A stretch of DNA of 50,309 nucleotides from Thalassospira profundimaris (lineage in GTDB: Bacteria > Pseudomonadota > Alphaproteobacteria > Rhodospirillales > Thalassospiraceae): assembly GCF_003326795.1 (NCBI RefSeq), contig NZ_JPWI01000019.1:1-50309 (forward strand). Direction: 5' to 3'. Of this stretch, positions 23,911-34,651 are shown in pieces. The position numbers and the translations under genes are program-made. Below the pieces are notes generated by a model, which saw only the letters and a list, made by a program, of their open reading frames with translations, did not search any database and was not told the DNA's origin. Positions within the stretch are counted from its first letter, which is position 1. The number at the start of each line of letters is the position of its first letter.

Positions 23911-25755
23911 ATGAATTTCGCCGATCTCGGTCTGAGCGAAGATATCCTCAAAGCCGTCGCAGACGCCGGCTACGACACCCCCACCCCGATCCAGGCTCAA
24001 GCTATTCCGTCGGTGCTGATGGCGCGCGACATTCTGGGCTGTGCACAGACGGGTACGGGTAAAACTGCCAGCTTCACCCTGCCGATGCTTGATATCCTGC
24101 ATCATGGCCGCGCGCGTATGCGTATGCCGCGTTCCATCATTCTGGAACCGACCCGCGAGCTTGCAACACAGGTAGCGGCAAACTTCGACACCTATGGCAA
24201 ATACATGTCTTTGTCGAAGGCATTGATCATCGGCGGCGAGTCTGCTGTCGAACAGGGCAAGATCCTGGAAAAAGGCGCTGATGTGATCATCGCGACGCCG
24301 GGCCGCCTGATTGATACCTTTGAACGTGGCAAACTGCTTCTTTCCGATTGCAAATTGCTTGTGATCGACGAAGCCGACCGCATGCTCGACATGGGCTTCA
24401 TCCCCGACATCGAAAAGATCGTCAATATGCTGCCCAAGCAGCGCCAGACGCTTTTCTTCTCGGCGACCATGCCCACTGAGATCCGTCGTCTTGCCGACAA
24501 ATTCCTGTCCAATCCAAAGGAAATCACCGTTGCCCGCCCATCCAGCATGGCATCAACGGTTGAACACAAACTTGTGGTCATGGATGACATGGACAAGCGC
24601 GAAGCACTTCGCCGTTTGATCCGTGCCGAAGACGTCAAGAACGCCTTCGTATTCTGTAACCGCAAAAAGGATGTCGACATCCTTTTCAAATCTCTGACCA
24701 AGCACGGCTTTAATGCCGGACGCATGCATGGCGATCTGGCACAAAGCGAACGTACCGAAACGCTTGCGAAATTCAAAACCGGCGAGATCACTTTGCTGGT
24801 CTGCTCGGATGTTGCCGCACGCGGTATTGACGTAGCCGATGTATCGCACGTCTTTAACTTCGACGTTCCTTTCAACTCCGAAGATTACGTCCACCGTACC
24901 GGCCGTACCGGTCGTGCAGGCCGCGACGGCAAGGCCTTTACCCTTGCCGTGCCTGAAGACGGCAAGCTGGTCGCGGCAATCCAGAAGACGATCAATATCG
25001 ACATTCCGCTGACCGACCTTGAAGGCATTGAAACGCTTGAGCTGGACTTCACCGGCAAGAAGCGTCGCAACAAGAAAAGCCGCAAGTCATCAAACACCCG
25101 CGATGACAAACCGGCCCGTTCGGCAAAGTCGAATGAGCGTGCAAAACCGGAAGCCCCGGCAAAGTCCCAGACGGAAGCCCCGGCTGTCGCCAAGGAAGAA
25201 GAAGCTCCCAAGGCACCGGCACGCGAAGCCAGAACCAATCATGACCGCCACGAACGTCATGACCGGACCGAACGCGCGGATCGTAACGACCGCAATGATC
25301 GCAACAACCGCAATCATCGCCGTGATCGTGACGACCGTGATGACAAACCGGTTGTCGGCTTTGGCGATCACGTTCCGTCCTTCCTGCTAACAGCAGTTCC
25401 GGCATCAAGCCTTGGTCGCAAGTCAACCGACGACGAAGACGTGAAAGAGGAGCCGAAAAAGGCCCCTGCACGCAAGGCGGCGGCAAAATCGACAAAGACG
25501 GGCAAGACCACGCGCGCCAAAACGCCGCGTCGCGCGCCTAAAAAGGCCGCTGACGAAGCACCGGCAGCCGATGCAAGCCCGGCGACCGAGGCACCTGTTT
25601 CGGCCAGCACAGAAACAGAAGCGGCGCCGGTTGCAGAAAAGCCTGCTGAGAAAAAACGCGCTCCGCGTCGTCCGCGCAAAAAAGCAGCCCCAAAGGCCGC
25701 AGCTGCGGAAAGCGCCGAAGCTGCTGATACGGCACCGACCCCAAGCGAAGGCTAG
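23911..25755 (+). CDS. DEAD-box ATP-dependent RNA helicase, RhlE-like, with long disordered tail
   Basis: A 614-residue helicase. The core (about residues 1-370) has the Q motif '[10 protein letters not shown]', motif I '[10 protein letters not shown]', Ia 'PTRELATQ', II DEAD, III SAT, '[12 protein letters not shown]' and VI '[11 protein letters not shown]'. It unwinds RNA in ribosome assembly or decay. The C-terminal 240 residues are low complexity: a basic '[12 protein letters not shown]' part, a segment of alternating Arg/Asn/Asp/His (about 445-480), a short conserved-looking island '[13 protein letters not shown]', then Ala/Lys/Pro-rich repeats. The tail likely binds RNA. A typical cold- or stress-related gene; regulation not visible. 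Confidence 0.93.
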   Translation: MNFADLGLSEDILKAVADAGYDTPTPIQAQAIPSVLMARDILGCAQTGTGKTASFTLPMLDILHHGRARMRMPRSIILEPTRELATQVAANFDTYGKYMSLSKALIIGGESAVEQGKILEKGADVIIATPGRLIDTFERGKLLLSDCKLLVIDEADRMLDMGFIPDIEKIVNMLPKQRQTLFFSATMPTEIRRLADKFLSNPKEITVARPSSMASTVEHKLVVMDDMDKREALRRLIRAEDVKNAFVFCNRKKDVDILFKSLTKHGFNAGRMHGDLAQSERTETLAKFKTGEITLLVCSDVAARGIDVADVSHVFNFDVPFNSEDYVHRTGRTGRAGRDGKAFTLAVPEDGKLVAAIQKTINIDIPLTDLEGIETLELDFTGKKRRNKKSRKSSNTRDDKPARSAKSNERAKPEAPAKSQTEAPAVAKEEEAPKAPAREARTNHDRHERHDRTERADRNDRNDRNNRNHRRDRDDRDDKPVVGFGDHVPSFLLTAVPASSLGRKSTDDEDVKEEPKKAPARKAAAKSTKTGKTTRAKTPRRAPKKAADEAPAADASPATEAPVSASTETEAAPVAEKPAEKKRAPRRPRKKAAPKAAAAESAEAADTAPTPSEG

Positions 25756-25791
25756 GCCGGACAGTCCGTCCAAAGAAAACCTGTTAAAGAC

Positions 25792-25824
25792 AAAAGGCCG
25801 TCAGAACAGTCTGACGGCCTTTTT
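25792..25824. terminator. Bidirectional terminator, helicase/Rrf2
   Basis: AAAAGGCCGTCAGA (25792-25805) and TCTGACGGCCTTTT (25810-25823) form a perfect 14-bp stem with a 4-base loop. The T tract on one strand and A tract on the other serve both convergent genes. Confidence 0.9.
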
Positions 25825-25848
25825 CTATTGTGCGATATGCAACCTGAT

Positions 25849-26295
25849 TTAAACGGCGCGGAACAATCCGGTAGAACTCGGCTTTTCGGGGCGGCGCTTG
25901 CGCATCAGTTTGAGCATGGTTTCAATCGTGATTGAAAGCAGCGTCGCATGGGTGATCTCCTCGATCTCGTCCATGACAAGCGAAAGCGCATTTCCGGCAT
26001 TGGTATTCTGGACAATGCTGTTGGACGGGCCGGTACCGACCTCCTCAAACAGTTGCACCACATCGAGAAGCGTCGTGCGCTTGGCATTCCCACAGAAACG
26101 ATAACCGCCCCCCGCACCACGCACGGACTCAACAAGTCCCGCACGGCCAAGATCACGCAGAACCTTTGCCAGATGATTGGTCGAGATATTATACCGCTCG
26201 GCGATTTCCGATGCCGACAGCTGACGGTCGGTATCTTCGGCCAATTCAAGCACGGCATAGAGGGCAAACAGGGTTGCCTTTTGCAAGGACATCAT
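25849..26295 (-). CDS. Rrf2-family transcriptional regulator
   Basis: A 148-residue Rrf2 regulator: 'FALYAVLELAEDTDRQLSAS', 'EIAERYNISTNHLAKVLRDL' and 'VRGAGGGYRFCG' are the winged-helix signatures. The three-Cys cluster that binds Fe-S in NsrR/IscR is absent; only one Cys is present, so it probably does not carry an Fe-S cluster and senses something else. It starts 3 bases after the stop of the GNAT gene, so the two are an operon. Confidence 0.9.
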   Translation of the reverse strand: MMSLQKATLFALYAVLELAEDTDRQLSASEIAERYNISTNHLAKVLRDLGRAGLVESVRGAGGGYRFCGNAKRTTLLDVVQLFEEVGTGPSNSIVQNTNAGNALSLVMDEIEEITHATLLSITIETMLKLMRKRRPEKPSSTGLFRAV

Positions 26296-26298
26296 GGC

Positions 26299-26796
26299 TT
26301 AAGCCCCCTCTTCCATATCGGTTTCAAGCTGGATGAACGGGCCGGCCATCATGCCCTGTGACCGGAAGAACGACATAAGGTCGGTGGCATCGCGCGGGAT
26401 CATGGTACGGACCTTGGTCACCCCGGCATTGCGGAAACAGCGGCAGATTTCGTTATACAGAATGGTGCCGATCCCGCCCATGCGCAGATCCGGCTCGACA
26501 CTGACCGTCCCGACCCAGCCACACGGTACGGAATTGAATTCCCAGGACCGGACTTCCCCAAAGATACAGCCAAGCAGCGTACCCTCTTCCTCCGCGACCA
26601 GGAAAAAGCGGGAATCCTTGCGGTTGCCATAACGGGTAAACAGATCGTCCCAATATTCGGGTTTACGCAAACCTGTGGTGCGGTCATCAAGACCGACGAC
26701 ATTTGGCAGGTCTTCCAGAACCGCCGGACGAATATTGATTTTATGCTCGCCAATCGTAACCAGGTTATATCCCGGCGTATTTTGCGCAGCGTCCAC
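26299..26796 (-). CDS. GNAT-family N-acetyltransferase
   Basis: A 165-residue acetyltransferase. 'VGTVSVEPDLRMGGIGTILY' holds the acetyl-CoA-binding R/QxxGxG/A-type loop (here RMGGIG). 'ININIRPAVLEDL'-like N-terminus and 'FFRSQGMMAGPFIQLE' near the end fit the fold. Upstream partner of the Rrf2 gene; substrate unknown. Confidence 0.87.
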   Translation of the reverse strand: MDAAQNTPGYNLVTIGEHKINIRPAVLEDLPNVVGLDDRTTGLRKPEYWDDLFTRYGNRKDSRFFLVAEEEGTLLGCIFGEVRSWEFNSVPCGWVGTVSVEPDLRMGGIGTILYNEICRCFRNAGVTKVRTMIPRDATDLMSFFRSQGMMAGPFIQLETDMEEGA

Positions 26797-27251
26797 CTTA
26801 TATGCCTTTCTGTAACGTGGTTGGCCTTGCCAACCTCCCCCGGCTTCCGATCAGGAGAATAACCACAATCAAAATAAGTAAATTGGTACGATTATACTAC
26901 ACTGCACAGATGGCACGCGGCAATGATAAGTTCCGCTGCAGGTGCGAGGGAAATTACACTAAACCCAAGCATTCCAAGGAATTGAAGGACATACTGTTAT
27001 TCATTAGTTCTTGCAAGACCCAAGCAGGCATCAAAGCACGCGCTATGACTTCATTCATATACAGTCCCGCACCGTAAAAAATGCTGCGTTCGACTACGCA
27101 AAGATTGACAGAAACCCGAAGTCATGGCTTATCGCGCAGCAGAAAATACTTACAGCCAGTTCGAAATTTGGCAAAATCTGCCAACGCAATTCGATCCTTA
27201 ATGGACCGAATGCAATCTGGCTATCTATGACCCAAAGGAGTGTGGCACGCT
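26797..27251. other. Intergenic region upstream of Lrp-type gene
   Basis: About 455 bp, more AT-rich than the neighbours. Two short frames (26802-27077 and 27011-27280) lack ribosome binding sites and recognisable sequence. AAGGAG at 27235-27240 precedes the Lrp gene. No repeats or RNA genes were seen. Confidence 0.5.
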
Positions 27252-27731
27252 ATGGCGCGCAACGGATTCGACGCAATTGATCGCAAAATTCTTCGTGAAA
27301 TTCAGGAAGACGGGCGAATCTCCATGGTCGAATTGGCAGACAAGGTCGGCCTGTCTGTTTCGCCCTGCCTGCGGCGACTTCGCAAACTCGAAGAAAGCGG
27401 CGTCATTCGCAAATATGTCGCCCTGCTTGATCCGGCCCATCTGCATCTCGGCGTGAATGTCTTTGTCACTGTGTCCCTGACCCAGCATGACGAACCGTCG
27501 CTTCGCCGGTTCGAAACCGCCGTTCAGGCTCATCCGGAAATCGTTGATTGCTATGCCATGGTCGGCAATCAGGATTACATGATGCGTATTGTCGTGCCAG
27601 ACCCGGCTTCCTATCAGCGCTTCCTGTCCGAAGTGATGATGAAGCTTCCGGGTGTTGCCAACATGAAATCAAGCTTCACCCTGCACGAAGTCAAGAACAG
27701 CACCACCCTTCCGGTTTCCGACATCGACTGA
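27252..27731 (+). CDS. Lrp/AsnC-family transcriptional regulator
   Basis: A 159-residue feast/famine regulator. The N-terminal helix-turn-helix reads 'FDAIDRKILREIQEDGRISM', 'VELADKVGLSVSPCLRRLRK'; the C-terminal RAM domain contains 'VDCYAMVGNQDYMMRIVVPD', the effector and oligomer part. ATG 27252 lies 11 bases after AAGGAG; a GTG at 27240 is in frame but within the site. Usual targets are amino-acid genes; none is adjacent. Confidence 0.92.
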   Translation: MARNGFDAIDRKILREIQEDGRISMVELADKVGLSVSPCLRRLRKLEESGVIRKYVALLDPAHLHLGVNVFVTVSLTQHDEPSLRRFETAVQAHPEIVDCYAMVGNQDYMMRIVVPDPASYQRFLSEVMMKLPGVANMKSSFTLHEVKNSTTLPVSDID

Positions 27732-27801
27732 TCAATGACGGCCTGCCATCGCAGGCCTGACGCCAGAACATGGAACGCGCCGTCAGGCACCATCTGGCAC
27801 C

Positions 27802-27824
27802 GTCATCCCCGCGCAGGCGGGGAC
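27802..27824. repeat. REP-like palindrome
   Basis: GTCATCCCCGC-GCA-GGCGGGGAC-type hairpin (arms GTCCCCGC-like) in the gap between the Lrp and MATE genes, of the GTCATCCCCGCG...CGGGGAC class common in alphaproteobacterial intergenic DNA. A CTCTGACTCTGACTCTGG simple repeat follows near 27888. Confidence 0.65.
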
Positions 27825-27982
27825 TTCGAACCACATGTTCAAGACACTCTATCTCTGCTCCGGCTCCAGTTACGCCCTTGCTCTGCTCTGACTCTGACTC
27901 TGGCGTTGCACTGACGCTGCTCCGTGGCCTGCCCCAGACCCCGGCCCCCACACCGCACACCGCATCCGAACGCAGCCCAGCC

Positions 27983-29320
27983 TTACACCGCTGCCGCACG
28001 CCTGTCGGGAATAATGGTCGGAAACAGGATGGCAAGCGTCACCCCGCGCAGCAGGAAGAAGGCGTTAAACGACGCCCATAGCAAATGATTACTGCCCATC
28101 GCAACGGCTCCCCACGCCATCAGGCCGTAAATCCCCACAGACACCAGCATCATATTGCGCCAGTGCTTGGTTTGCATCGCGCCCAGAAACACCCCGTCAA
28201 ACTGAAATCCCAGAACACCGGTTACTGGCAATATCACCGCCCATAACAGGTACTCATAGGACGCATCGCGTACTTCGGGAATACTTGTCAGCGCATCAAT
28301 GATCCATGGTCCGACGGCGGCAAATACAATTACCATCGCAACGGCGGAAACAAGGCCCCAGATCGTGGTCTTGCGCACTGCCCACAGAAACTGTTTGCGC
28401 CGCTCTGCCCCATACGCCTGCCCGACAAGGGTTTCAGCCGCATGGGCAAAGCCATCAAGGGCGAATGATCCGAACATCAGGAAATTCTGCAACACGGCAT
28501 TGGCAGCAAGCGTCACCTCGCCAAACCGGGCCGAGAAACTGGTGAACAGCGCAAAGGCCGATGTCAGCGCCATGGTCCGGATAAAGATATCACCATTGAT
28601 CTTCATCAGCCTGGCAATCTGGCTACGGTCAAGAATACCGATCCCCCGCCATGTGCCGCCAAGACGTTTGAGATGCGGCTGCATCAAAAACCAGCCCAGC
28701 ACCACGCCGGAATAATCGGCAATAACGGTCGCCCCGGCCACCCCTTTGACATCCCAGCCGAACCCCTGCACAAACAGGATATCCAGAATGATGTTCAGCG
28801 AATTGAGCACCACCTGAAAAATGAACACTGCCCGGCTGTCCCGCATCGCCAATAACCAGCCCAGCATGCAATATTGCATCAGGGTCGCGGGTGACGCCCA
28901 GATCCGGACATGGAAATAATCCCGTGCTGCGGCCTCGACTGCTTGTGTCGGCGCAATCAGCGACATCGACAGTTCAATGATCGGCCATTGCAGCACCATC
29001 ACGGCAAGCCCGGCGACAATCGCAATCAGGGCGGCACGGGCAAAGACCGCACGCACGCCATTGGGATCACGTCGGCCATAAGCCTGTGCCGCAAGCCCGG
29101 TGGTCGCCATGCGCAAGAAGCCGAAACTCCAGAACACATAGGAAAAGACAAGCGCCCCGACGGCAACCGCCCCGATATAGTGCGGGCTGTCAAGATGACC
29201 GACCACGGCAGTATCAACCGCGCCAAGTAACGGCACAGTCGCATTGGACAGAATAATCGGCAGGGTCAACGACAGAACGCGTCGATCCCCTTTGCCGAAC
29301 CAGCGGCGCGGGCGGTTCAT
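27983..29320 (-). CDS. MATE-family efflux transporter, DinF-like
   Basis: A 445-residue multidrug/toxin exporter with about 12 membrane helices in two homologous halves. 'LTLPIILSNATVPLLGAVDT' and 'AVVGHLDSPHYIGAVAVG' are the N-terminal MATE signature (TxxVGH-like); 'FGEVTLAANAVLQNFLMFGS' and 'GFAHAAETLVGQAYGA' are the second-half signature. Na+- or H+-driven export is expected. ATG 29320 follows GAGG with good spacing; the longer frame to 29383 is not supported. Confidence 0.9.
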   Translation of the reverse strand: MNRPRRWFGKGDRRVLSLTLPIILSNATVPLLGAVDTAVVGHLDSPHYIGAVAVGALVFSYVFWSFGFLRMATTGLAAQAYGRRDPNGVRAVFARAALIAIVAGLAVMVLQWPIIELSMSLIAPTQAVEAAARDYFHVRIWASPATLMQYCMLGWLLAMRDSRAVFIFQVVLNSLNIILDILFVQGFGWDVKGVAGATVIADYSGVVLGWFLMQPHLKRLGGTWRGIGILDRSQIARLMKINGDIFIRTMALTSAFALFTSFSARFGEVTLAANAVLQNFLMFGSFALDGFAHAAETLVGQAYGAERRKQFLWAVRKTTIWGLVSAVAMVIVFAAVGPWIIDALTSIPEVRDASYEYLLWAVILPVTGVLGFQFDGVFLGAMQTKHWRNMMLVSVGIYGLMAWGAVAMGSNHLLWASFNAFFLLRGVTLAILFPTIIPDRRAAAV

Positions 29321-29857
29321 ACGGGCCTCTAGATTTATCTTGATACGGGGCGCTCCGGCGAACCGGAAGATTTCTTGTGGCACAGAAAAGCCAACGGCAA
29401 AAGGCAGGTTTTTTGATTATACCAGCTCAAAAAATCCACATCGTTGAATGTGACCGGGAGTCATACCTATCATTTCGCGCATGATGATTTTCATTTTGGG
29501 GAATTTTCGACAATTTTTCGGAATACCGAAAACTGAAACTTCACCAGAAACCAACGCAGATCACTGTTTTTAAACAGAAAATAATATTTCACAAACCCGA
29601 CCAACCGCATAAGGTCATTTTCCGAAAACCGATACCAACGGATAGATATCGGCGCGTTCAGACGATAATTCGGCGGCAAATTTGGTAAATTTCGCCTATA
29701 CGCCCCTTTCCATCCACAAACTTATCCACAGGATAGCCTTGCAAATTGCAATTCCCGAAGAGCCAAAAGCTGACCGACAGTCGATATGACAAAAATGACT
29801 GGTCGTCTGACCGCTGCGTTGCTAATCAGGGGGAAAGGTTTATTCAGGAAAATTATG
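29321..29857. other. AT-rich intergenic region with a perfect DnaA box
   Basis: About 540 bp with no convincing gene. TTATCCACA, the consensus DnaA box, is at 29722-29730, next to a looser match CATCCACAA at 29711-29719. The stretch 29440-29700 is AT-rich. A promoter for the carboxylesterase gene is expected near 29780-29840 but not identified. AGGA at about 29849 precedes its start. Confidence 0.45.
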
Positions 29858-30556
29858 ATGAGCACCGACACTTTATTATCTGGTCCGACCCTGCCTGCTG
29901 CATCTGGCACAACCAAAAACATTGTGATCCTGCTGCATGGTTACGGGGCTGACGGAAATGACCTGATTGGTCTGGCGCCACATCTCGCACGTGCCCTGCC
30001 CGATACCAGCTTCTATTCCCCCAATGCACCCTACCCGTGCGAAATGTCGCCATTTGGCCGTCAATGGTTCAGTCTGGCCGAATATGATCCGGAATTTCTC
30101 CGCCGCACGCCAGAAACCATGTCCGGCGCTCTTGCTGCCATGGCCGAAGGTGCCGATAAAAGTGCATCCTTTGTCGACGGCTTTATTGATCACCTGATGA
30201 AAACCCACGGCCTGACCGAGGACAAGGTCGCACTTGTCGGGTTCTCGCAAGGGACCATGATGTCGCTTCAGACCGCCCCGCGCCGTGCCAAACAGCTTGC
30301 CGGTGTTGTCGGTTTCTCGGGCGCCCTTCTTGGCGATGCAGCCTTTGGCGCAGAACTGAAGTCACGCCCGCCGGTCCTTCTGGTTCACGGCGCTGCCGAT
30401 CCGGTCGTCCCGATCGAGGCATCTCGGATTGCAAAGACAACCCTTGCCGCAAACGGCATTGATGTTGCCCTGCATGAACGCCCGAACCTGCAACATGGCA
30501 TTGACGAGGAAGGCCTTGGCCTGGCGCTTGAATTCCTGCGCAAAAATCTGGGCTGA
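29858..30556 (+). CDS. Phospholipase/carboxylesterase family alpha/beta hydrolase
   Basis: A 232-residue serine hydrolase. 'IVILLHGYGADGNDLIGLAP' is the oxyanion region, 'LVGFSQGTMMSL' the nucleophile elbow, 'LLVHGAADPVVP' the Asp and 'NLQHGIDEEGL' the His. It fits bacterial carboxylesterase/acyl-protein-thioesterase-like enzymes acting on short esters in the cytosol. Start: adjacent ATGs at 29855 and 29858 are both near AGGA; a frame from 29786 has no signal. Confidence 0.9.
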   Translation: MSTDTLLSGPTLPAASGTTKNIVILLHGYGADGNDLIGLAPHLARALPDTSFYSPNAPYPCEMSPFGRQWFSLAEYDPEFLRRTPETMSGALAAMAEGADKSASFVDGFIDHLMKTHGLTEDKVALVGFSQGTMMSLQTAPRRAKQLAGVVGFSGALLGDAAFGAELKSRPPVLLVHGAADPVVPIEASRIAKTTLAANGIDVALHERPNLQHGIDEEGLGLALEFLRKNLG

Positions 30557-30597
30557 CCACCCGCTTTCCAGACCGCACGCACTGCCTGCACAGACAA

Positions 30598-30627
30598 AAC
30601 ACCCGCCGGTTCCGGCGGGGGTTTTTT
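30598..30627 (+). terminator. Carboxylesterase terminator
   Basis: CCCGCCGG (30602-30609) and CCGGCGGG (30612-30619) followed by GGTTTTTT. Strong rho-independent signal 46 bases after the stop. The rest of the gap up to 30878 is AT-rich and gene-free. Confidence 0.88.
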
Positions 30628-30878
30628 ATTTCCCCGACCGCCAGAACATATTTGCATGCGATTAGCGGTCTGCGTGTGCCAGATCGCCCGAGCACAACAG
30701 AATAGAAACATTACAATCAGATATTAAACCAAGCGTTTCAAATAGTTGATGAAATTCGACAAGGAACATGCCTATACTTTTTAACAGGCCGAACCACTCA
30801 TTTAGACAAATAACAATGCTTTGGTATAGACATCTGTACCTTGGCTAGGACGGAACAGCAGGAAAACGGGTACAGAAC

Positions 30879-32579
30879 ATGCTCCAAAACATCCGGATTG
30901 GCAAAAAGGTCGCCAGCCTTTCAATATTATCCCTGATCGCGCTATTGGCGATTTCCGCCTTCGAGCTTGTCGCCCTGCGCGACGCTCTTCTGGAAGACCG
31001 CAAAGACAAGATCCAGGCCACGACAGCAATGCTGCTCAGTTCAGCCAAGGCATATCAGGCCCGCGTTGACAGCGGCGAACTCAGTCAGGAAGACGCTCAG
31101 ACCGCCTTCTATTTCTCGGCGGCTGCGTCGAAATTTGATGAGGGCACCGGGTATTTCTTTGCCTATGACAGCAAGGGTATCTCGACAATGCATGGCGCGA
31201 ATGCCGCCCTTGTCGGCACGGATATGAGCAAGGTTCAGGATCCGACAGGATCCTATATCATTCAGGACATGCTGAAAGTTGGCCAGCAACCCGGTGGCGG
31301 ATTCTTTTCCTATTGGTGGCCAAAGCCCAACATGCCCAAGGAAGAATTGTTTGAAAAGCTGTCCTACGCAGCAACCCTGCCCTGGGGGCATATCATCGGC
31401 ACCGGGATCTATATTGACGATGTCGATACTGCCTTCTGGGAACAGGCAATTCTGGTACTTGTTATGATTGCGATCATCCTCGCTATCATGAGCTTCGTAT
31501 CCATTGCGATCGGCCGCAATATCACGGTTGGTTTGAAAAAGCTGTCTGCCCGCATGGCCCGGATTGCCAGTGGGGACCTGAGCGGCGAAATCGAAGGCCA
31601 GAATCGTGGTGACGAAGTTGGCGACATGGCGCGTACGGTGGTTTCCTTCCGGCAACAGGCCGTCGAAAACCTCGAACTGCAGGAACGTCAGAAACAACTT
31701 GAAATACAGGCTGACAAGCAACGCCGTCAGGACATCACCGACATGGCCGACAGTCTTGAACAGCGGGTCAAGGTTCTGATCAATGCCATTTCGGGTTCCA
31801 TTACGGAAATGAAACAGGCCACCTCGACCATGGAAGAAGCCAGCAGCACCAACAGCCAGCTTTCAGCGGCCGTTGCCTCGGCGACGACCCAGACATCGAC
31901 CAACGTGCAAACTGTTTCGGCCGCGACCGAGGAACTTACAGCTTCGTCTGATGAAATCGCCCATCAGATCGCCCAGTCCGCCGACATTGCCAATCAGGCC
32001 AATGATCAGGCCACCCGCACCAATCAGACCGTGACCGGACTTGCCGAAGCAGCCCAGAAAATCGGTGACGTTGCCCAGTTGATCGGCGACATTGCCGAAC
32101 AGACCAACCTGCTCGCACTCAACGCCACCATCGAGGCCGCGCGTGCCGGTGATGCCGGCAAGGGCTTTGCTGTCGTCGCAAGCGAGGTCAAAAACCTTGC
32201 CAACCAGACCGCCAAGGCAACCGAGGAAATCAATCAGCAGATCCTGTCAGTTCAGAATGAAACCGGCGAAGCGGTCGAGGCGATCCGCCTGATCTCCGAA
32301 ACCATCGCCCGCGTTGCCGATAGCTCGACTGCCATTGCTGCGGCAGTCGAAGAACAGCACGCTGCCATCGGTGAAATTTCACGCAACGTCCAGCAAGCGG
32401 CTGATGGCACCGCCGAGGTTTCACAGCGTATCGAAACAGTGAACCAGAATGCCGGTCGCGTGTCTTCGGGCACCACCCAGTTGGCCCATTCTGCGGAAAA
32501 ACTGGTCGAAGAAGCCCAGTCACTTGATGAAGCGGTCGAACACTTCCTCGCCGATTTACGTAAGCGGGCAATCGACTGA
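30879..32579 (+). CDS. Methyl-accepting chemotaxis protein with single-Cache sensor
   Basis: A 566-residue chemoreceptor. Order: N-terminal membrane helix (about 12-30), periplasmic sCache-like domain (30-190) with '[20 protein letters not shown]' and '[17 protein letters not shown]', second membrane helix (about 192-215), HAMP (215-270), then the methyl-accepting coiled coil with the hairpin tip '[20 protein letters not shown]'. It signals to CheA/CheW. The ligand is unknown; sCache domains often sense small carboxylates. It is the first of two tandem paralogues with a conversion-like tract near 32133-32246. Confidence 0.94.
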   Translation: MLQNIRIGKKVASLSILSLIALLAISAFELVALRDALLEDRKDKIQATTAMLLSSAKAYQARVDSGELSQEDAQTAFYFSAAASKFDEGTGYFFAYDSKGISTMHGANAALVGTDMSKVQDPTGSYIIQDMLKVGQQPGGGFFSYWWPKPNMPKEELFEKLSYAATLPWGHIIGTGIYIDDVDTAFWEQAILVLVMIAIILAIMSFVSIAIGRNITVGLKKLSARMARIASGDLSGEIEGQNRGDEVGDMARTVVSFRQQAVENLELQERQKQLEIQADKQRRQDITDMADSLEQRVKVLINAISGSITEMKQATSTMEEASSTNSQLSAAVASATTQTSTNVQTVSAATEELTASSDEIAHQIAQSADIANQANDQATRTNQTVTGLAEAAQKIGDVAQLIGDIAEQTNLLALNATIEAARAGDAGKGFAVVASEVKNLANQTAKATEEINQQILSVQNETGEAVEAIRLISETIARVADSSTAIAAAVEEQHAAIGEISRNVQQAADGTAEVSQRIETVNQNAGRVSSGTTQLAHSAEKLVEEAQSLDEAVEHFLADLRKRAID

Positions 32580-32605
32580 TATATAGGGACTTTTCATCAC
32601 ATCAC

Positions 32606-32639
32606 AGGAGCCGCGAACACTGGTTTGCGGCTCCTTTTT
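32606..32639 (+). terminator. Terminator after first chemoreceptor gene
   Basis: GGAGCCGC (32607-32614) and GCGGCTCC (32627-32634) followed by TTTTT. The next gene must have its own promoter in the AT-rich 32641-32837 spacer. Confidence 0.88.
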
Positions 32640-32837
32640 CATGTGCATTCTTGATAAAATTTGCACAATGAATTGATCCCGGCATCCGGCGTTCCCATAT
32701 CAAAATCAGCTCATATGAAATTCCACAATGCGAAATTGATTGTGTAATGCGGAGGATAATACTGGCATTACATCAATACATGATAATATTAAAATAATAA
32801 TAAATAGACCTTGCTGCCAAATTCGTCGGAGGAAACA

Positions 32838-34544
32838 ATGCTCGGCAACATAAAGATCGGTCTCAAGATCACCGCACTGTCTGTCATTGCCTTGCTGGCA
32901 GTTGTCGCCATTGCAGCCATACAGCTTCTTGAATTGCGCAACTCCCTGCTTGAGGACCGAAAGGAAAAAATTCGCGCGACGACCGAATATATCGTCACAA
33001 TCGCCCAGCACTATCAGGACAAGGTAACGTCCGGTGTCTTAACCCAGCAAGAAGCCATCGCACAGTTCCACGAGATCGCCGGGTCCGGAAAATATGATGG
33101 CGATATTGGCTACTTCTTTGTCTTTGCCAAAGATGGCATGACGGAAATGCACGGTGCAAACCCTGCTTTGGTCGGCAAGAATTTGGGGACACTTCAGGAT
33201 TCCGCAGGCAATTATTTCATCCGTGACCTGATCAAGGCCGGCAACAATCCCAAAGGTGGTTTCTCGTCCTACTACTGGCCAAAACCTGGCGAGGACAAGG
33301 ACAAGACATTTGAAAAAATGTCCTATGCACATCCCCTACCCTGGGGAACCATTATCGGTACCGGCATCTATATTGATGATGTCGATGCGGTATTCCGGGA
33401 ACAGGCCATCTATGTCATCCTGATTGGCGGCATTATTCTGGCAATCATGGCAATTGCCGGTCTGCTCATCGGTCGTGACATTACAACCGGACTTCACAAA
33501 CTGGCTTCGCGCATGCGCGTCATCTCTTCTGGCAATCTCGAAGGCCAGATCGAAGGACAACAACGCAAGGACGAAGTCGGTGAAATGGCCCGGACCGTGG
33601 TTTCGTTCCGCGAACAGGCCCGCGAAAATGTCAAACTTCAGGAAAATCAGCGCGCCATGGAACAAAAGGCCGATGCCGACCGGCGTCAGGCCCTGCTTGA
33701 TATGGCAGACTCCCTCGATCAGCAGGTCAAAGGTCTGATCAGATCCATCTCGACCTCGATCAAGGACATGCAGGCGGCAACTGATGAAATGCGCGATGCC
33801 ACCAATATGAACAGCGAACTTTCCAACGCGGTTGCGGCCGCCACCACCCAGACATCGACCAATGTCCAGACTGTCTCGGCCGCGACCGAGGAACTCACGG
33901 CATCTTCGGACGAAATCGCCCAGCAAATCGCCAACTCTGCCGACATTGCCAATCGTGCGAACGAAGAAGCTTCCAAAACCAATGAAACCGTCACCGGCCT
34001 GGCCGATGCCGCCCAGCGTATCGGCGATGTCGCCAAACTGATCGGTGACATTGCTGAACAAACCAACCTGCTGGCCCTGAATGCCACGATTGAGGCCGCG
34101 CGTGCCGGTGATGCCGGCAAGGGCTTTGCCGTCGTCGCAAGCGAGGTCAAAAACCTTGCCAACCAGACCGCCAAGGCAACCGAGGAAATCAACCAGCAGA
34201 TCCTTGCCGTTCAAAATGAAACCAGCGAAGCGGTTAATGCCATCCGTCGCATTTCCGAAACCATTGCGTCGGTCGCGGACAGTTCAAGCGCGATTGCCGC
34301 TGCCGTCGAGGAACAGCACGCCGCAATCGGCGAGATCTCTCGCAACGTCCAGCAAGCTGCTGACGGCACACAGGAAGTCTCCGAACGGATCGAAACCGTC
34401 AACCAGAATGCCGAAAAGGTGTCCTCTGGCACCACCCACCTTGCCGGTTCGGCACAGAAACTGGTCACCGAAGCTGTGGAACTTGATGAAGCTGTCGAAG
34501 CATTTCTCGAAAATCTGCGCAACAACGCCCGCATACCGGCCTAG
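32838..34544 (+). CDS. Methyl-accepting chemotaxis protein, tandem paralogue
   Basis: A 568-residue chemoreceptor with the same plan as its neighbour: helix near 12-30, sCache-like domain ('[20 protein letters not shown]', '[20 protein letters not shown]'), second helix, HAMP and the signalling tip '[20 protein letters not shown]'. ATG 32838 follows GGAGG; the upstream in-frame extension to 32811 is unlikely. The sensor parts differ more than the signalling parts, so the two probably recognise related but distinct ligands. Confidence 0.94.
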   Translation: MLGNIKIGLKITALSVIALLAVVAIAAIQLLELRNSLLEDRKEKIRATTEYIVTIAQHYQDKVTSGVLTQQEAIAQFHEIAGSGKYDGDIGYFFVFAKDGMTEMHGANPALVGKNLGTLQDSAGNYFIRDLIKAGNNPKGGFSSYYWPKPGEDKDKTFEKMSYAHPLPWGTIIGTGIYIDDVDAVFREQAIYVILIGGIILAIMAIAGLLIGRDITTGLHKLASRMRVISSGNLEGQIEGQQRKDEVGEMARTVVSFREQARENVKLQENQRAMEQKADADRRQALLDMADSLDQQVKGLIRSISTSIKDMQAATDEMRDATNMNSELSNAVAAATTQTSTNVQTVSAATEELTASSDEIAQQIANSADIANRANEEASKTNETVTGLADAAQRIGDVAKLIGDIAEQTNLLALNATIEAARAGDAGKGFAVVASEVKNLANQTAKATEEINQQILAVQNETSEAVNAIRRISETIASVADSSSAIAAAVEEQHAAIGEISRNVQQAADGTQEVSERIETVNQNAEKVSSGTTHLAGSAQKLVTEAVELDEAVEAFLENLRNNARIPA

Positions 34545-34551
34545 CCTGAAT

Positions 34552-34587
34552 GCCAAGCCGGCATTAAACTGTCTTTGCCGGCTTGGC
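34552..34587. terminator. Hairpin after second chemoreceptor gene
   Basis: GCCAAGCCGGCA (34552-34563) and TGCCGGCTTGGC (34576-34587) are perfect 12-bp arms. No T tract follows, so termination efficiency is uncertain. Confidence 0.6.
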
Positions 34588-34651
34588 TCACTACCGTTCC
34601 GAAACGTGCAGTGACAGGCTGCTCGTTCTGGTATGCGGATGGTGATTTGAA

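Noticed and set aside
26802..27280. Two short frames before the Lrp-type gene
   Set aside because: No ribosome binding site, no recognisable motif and atypical composition.
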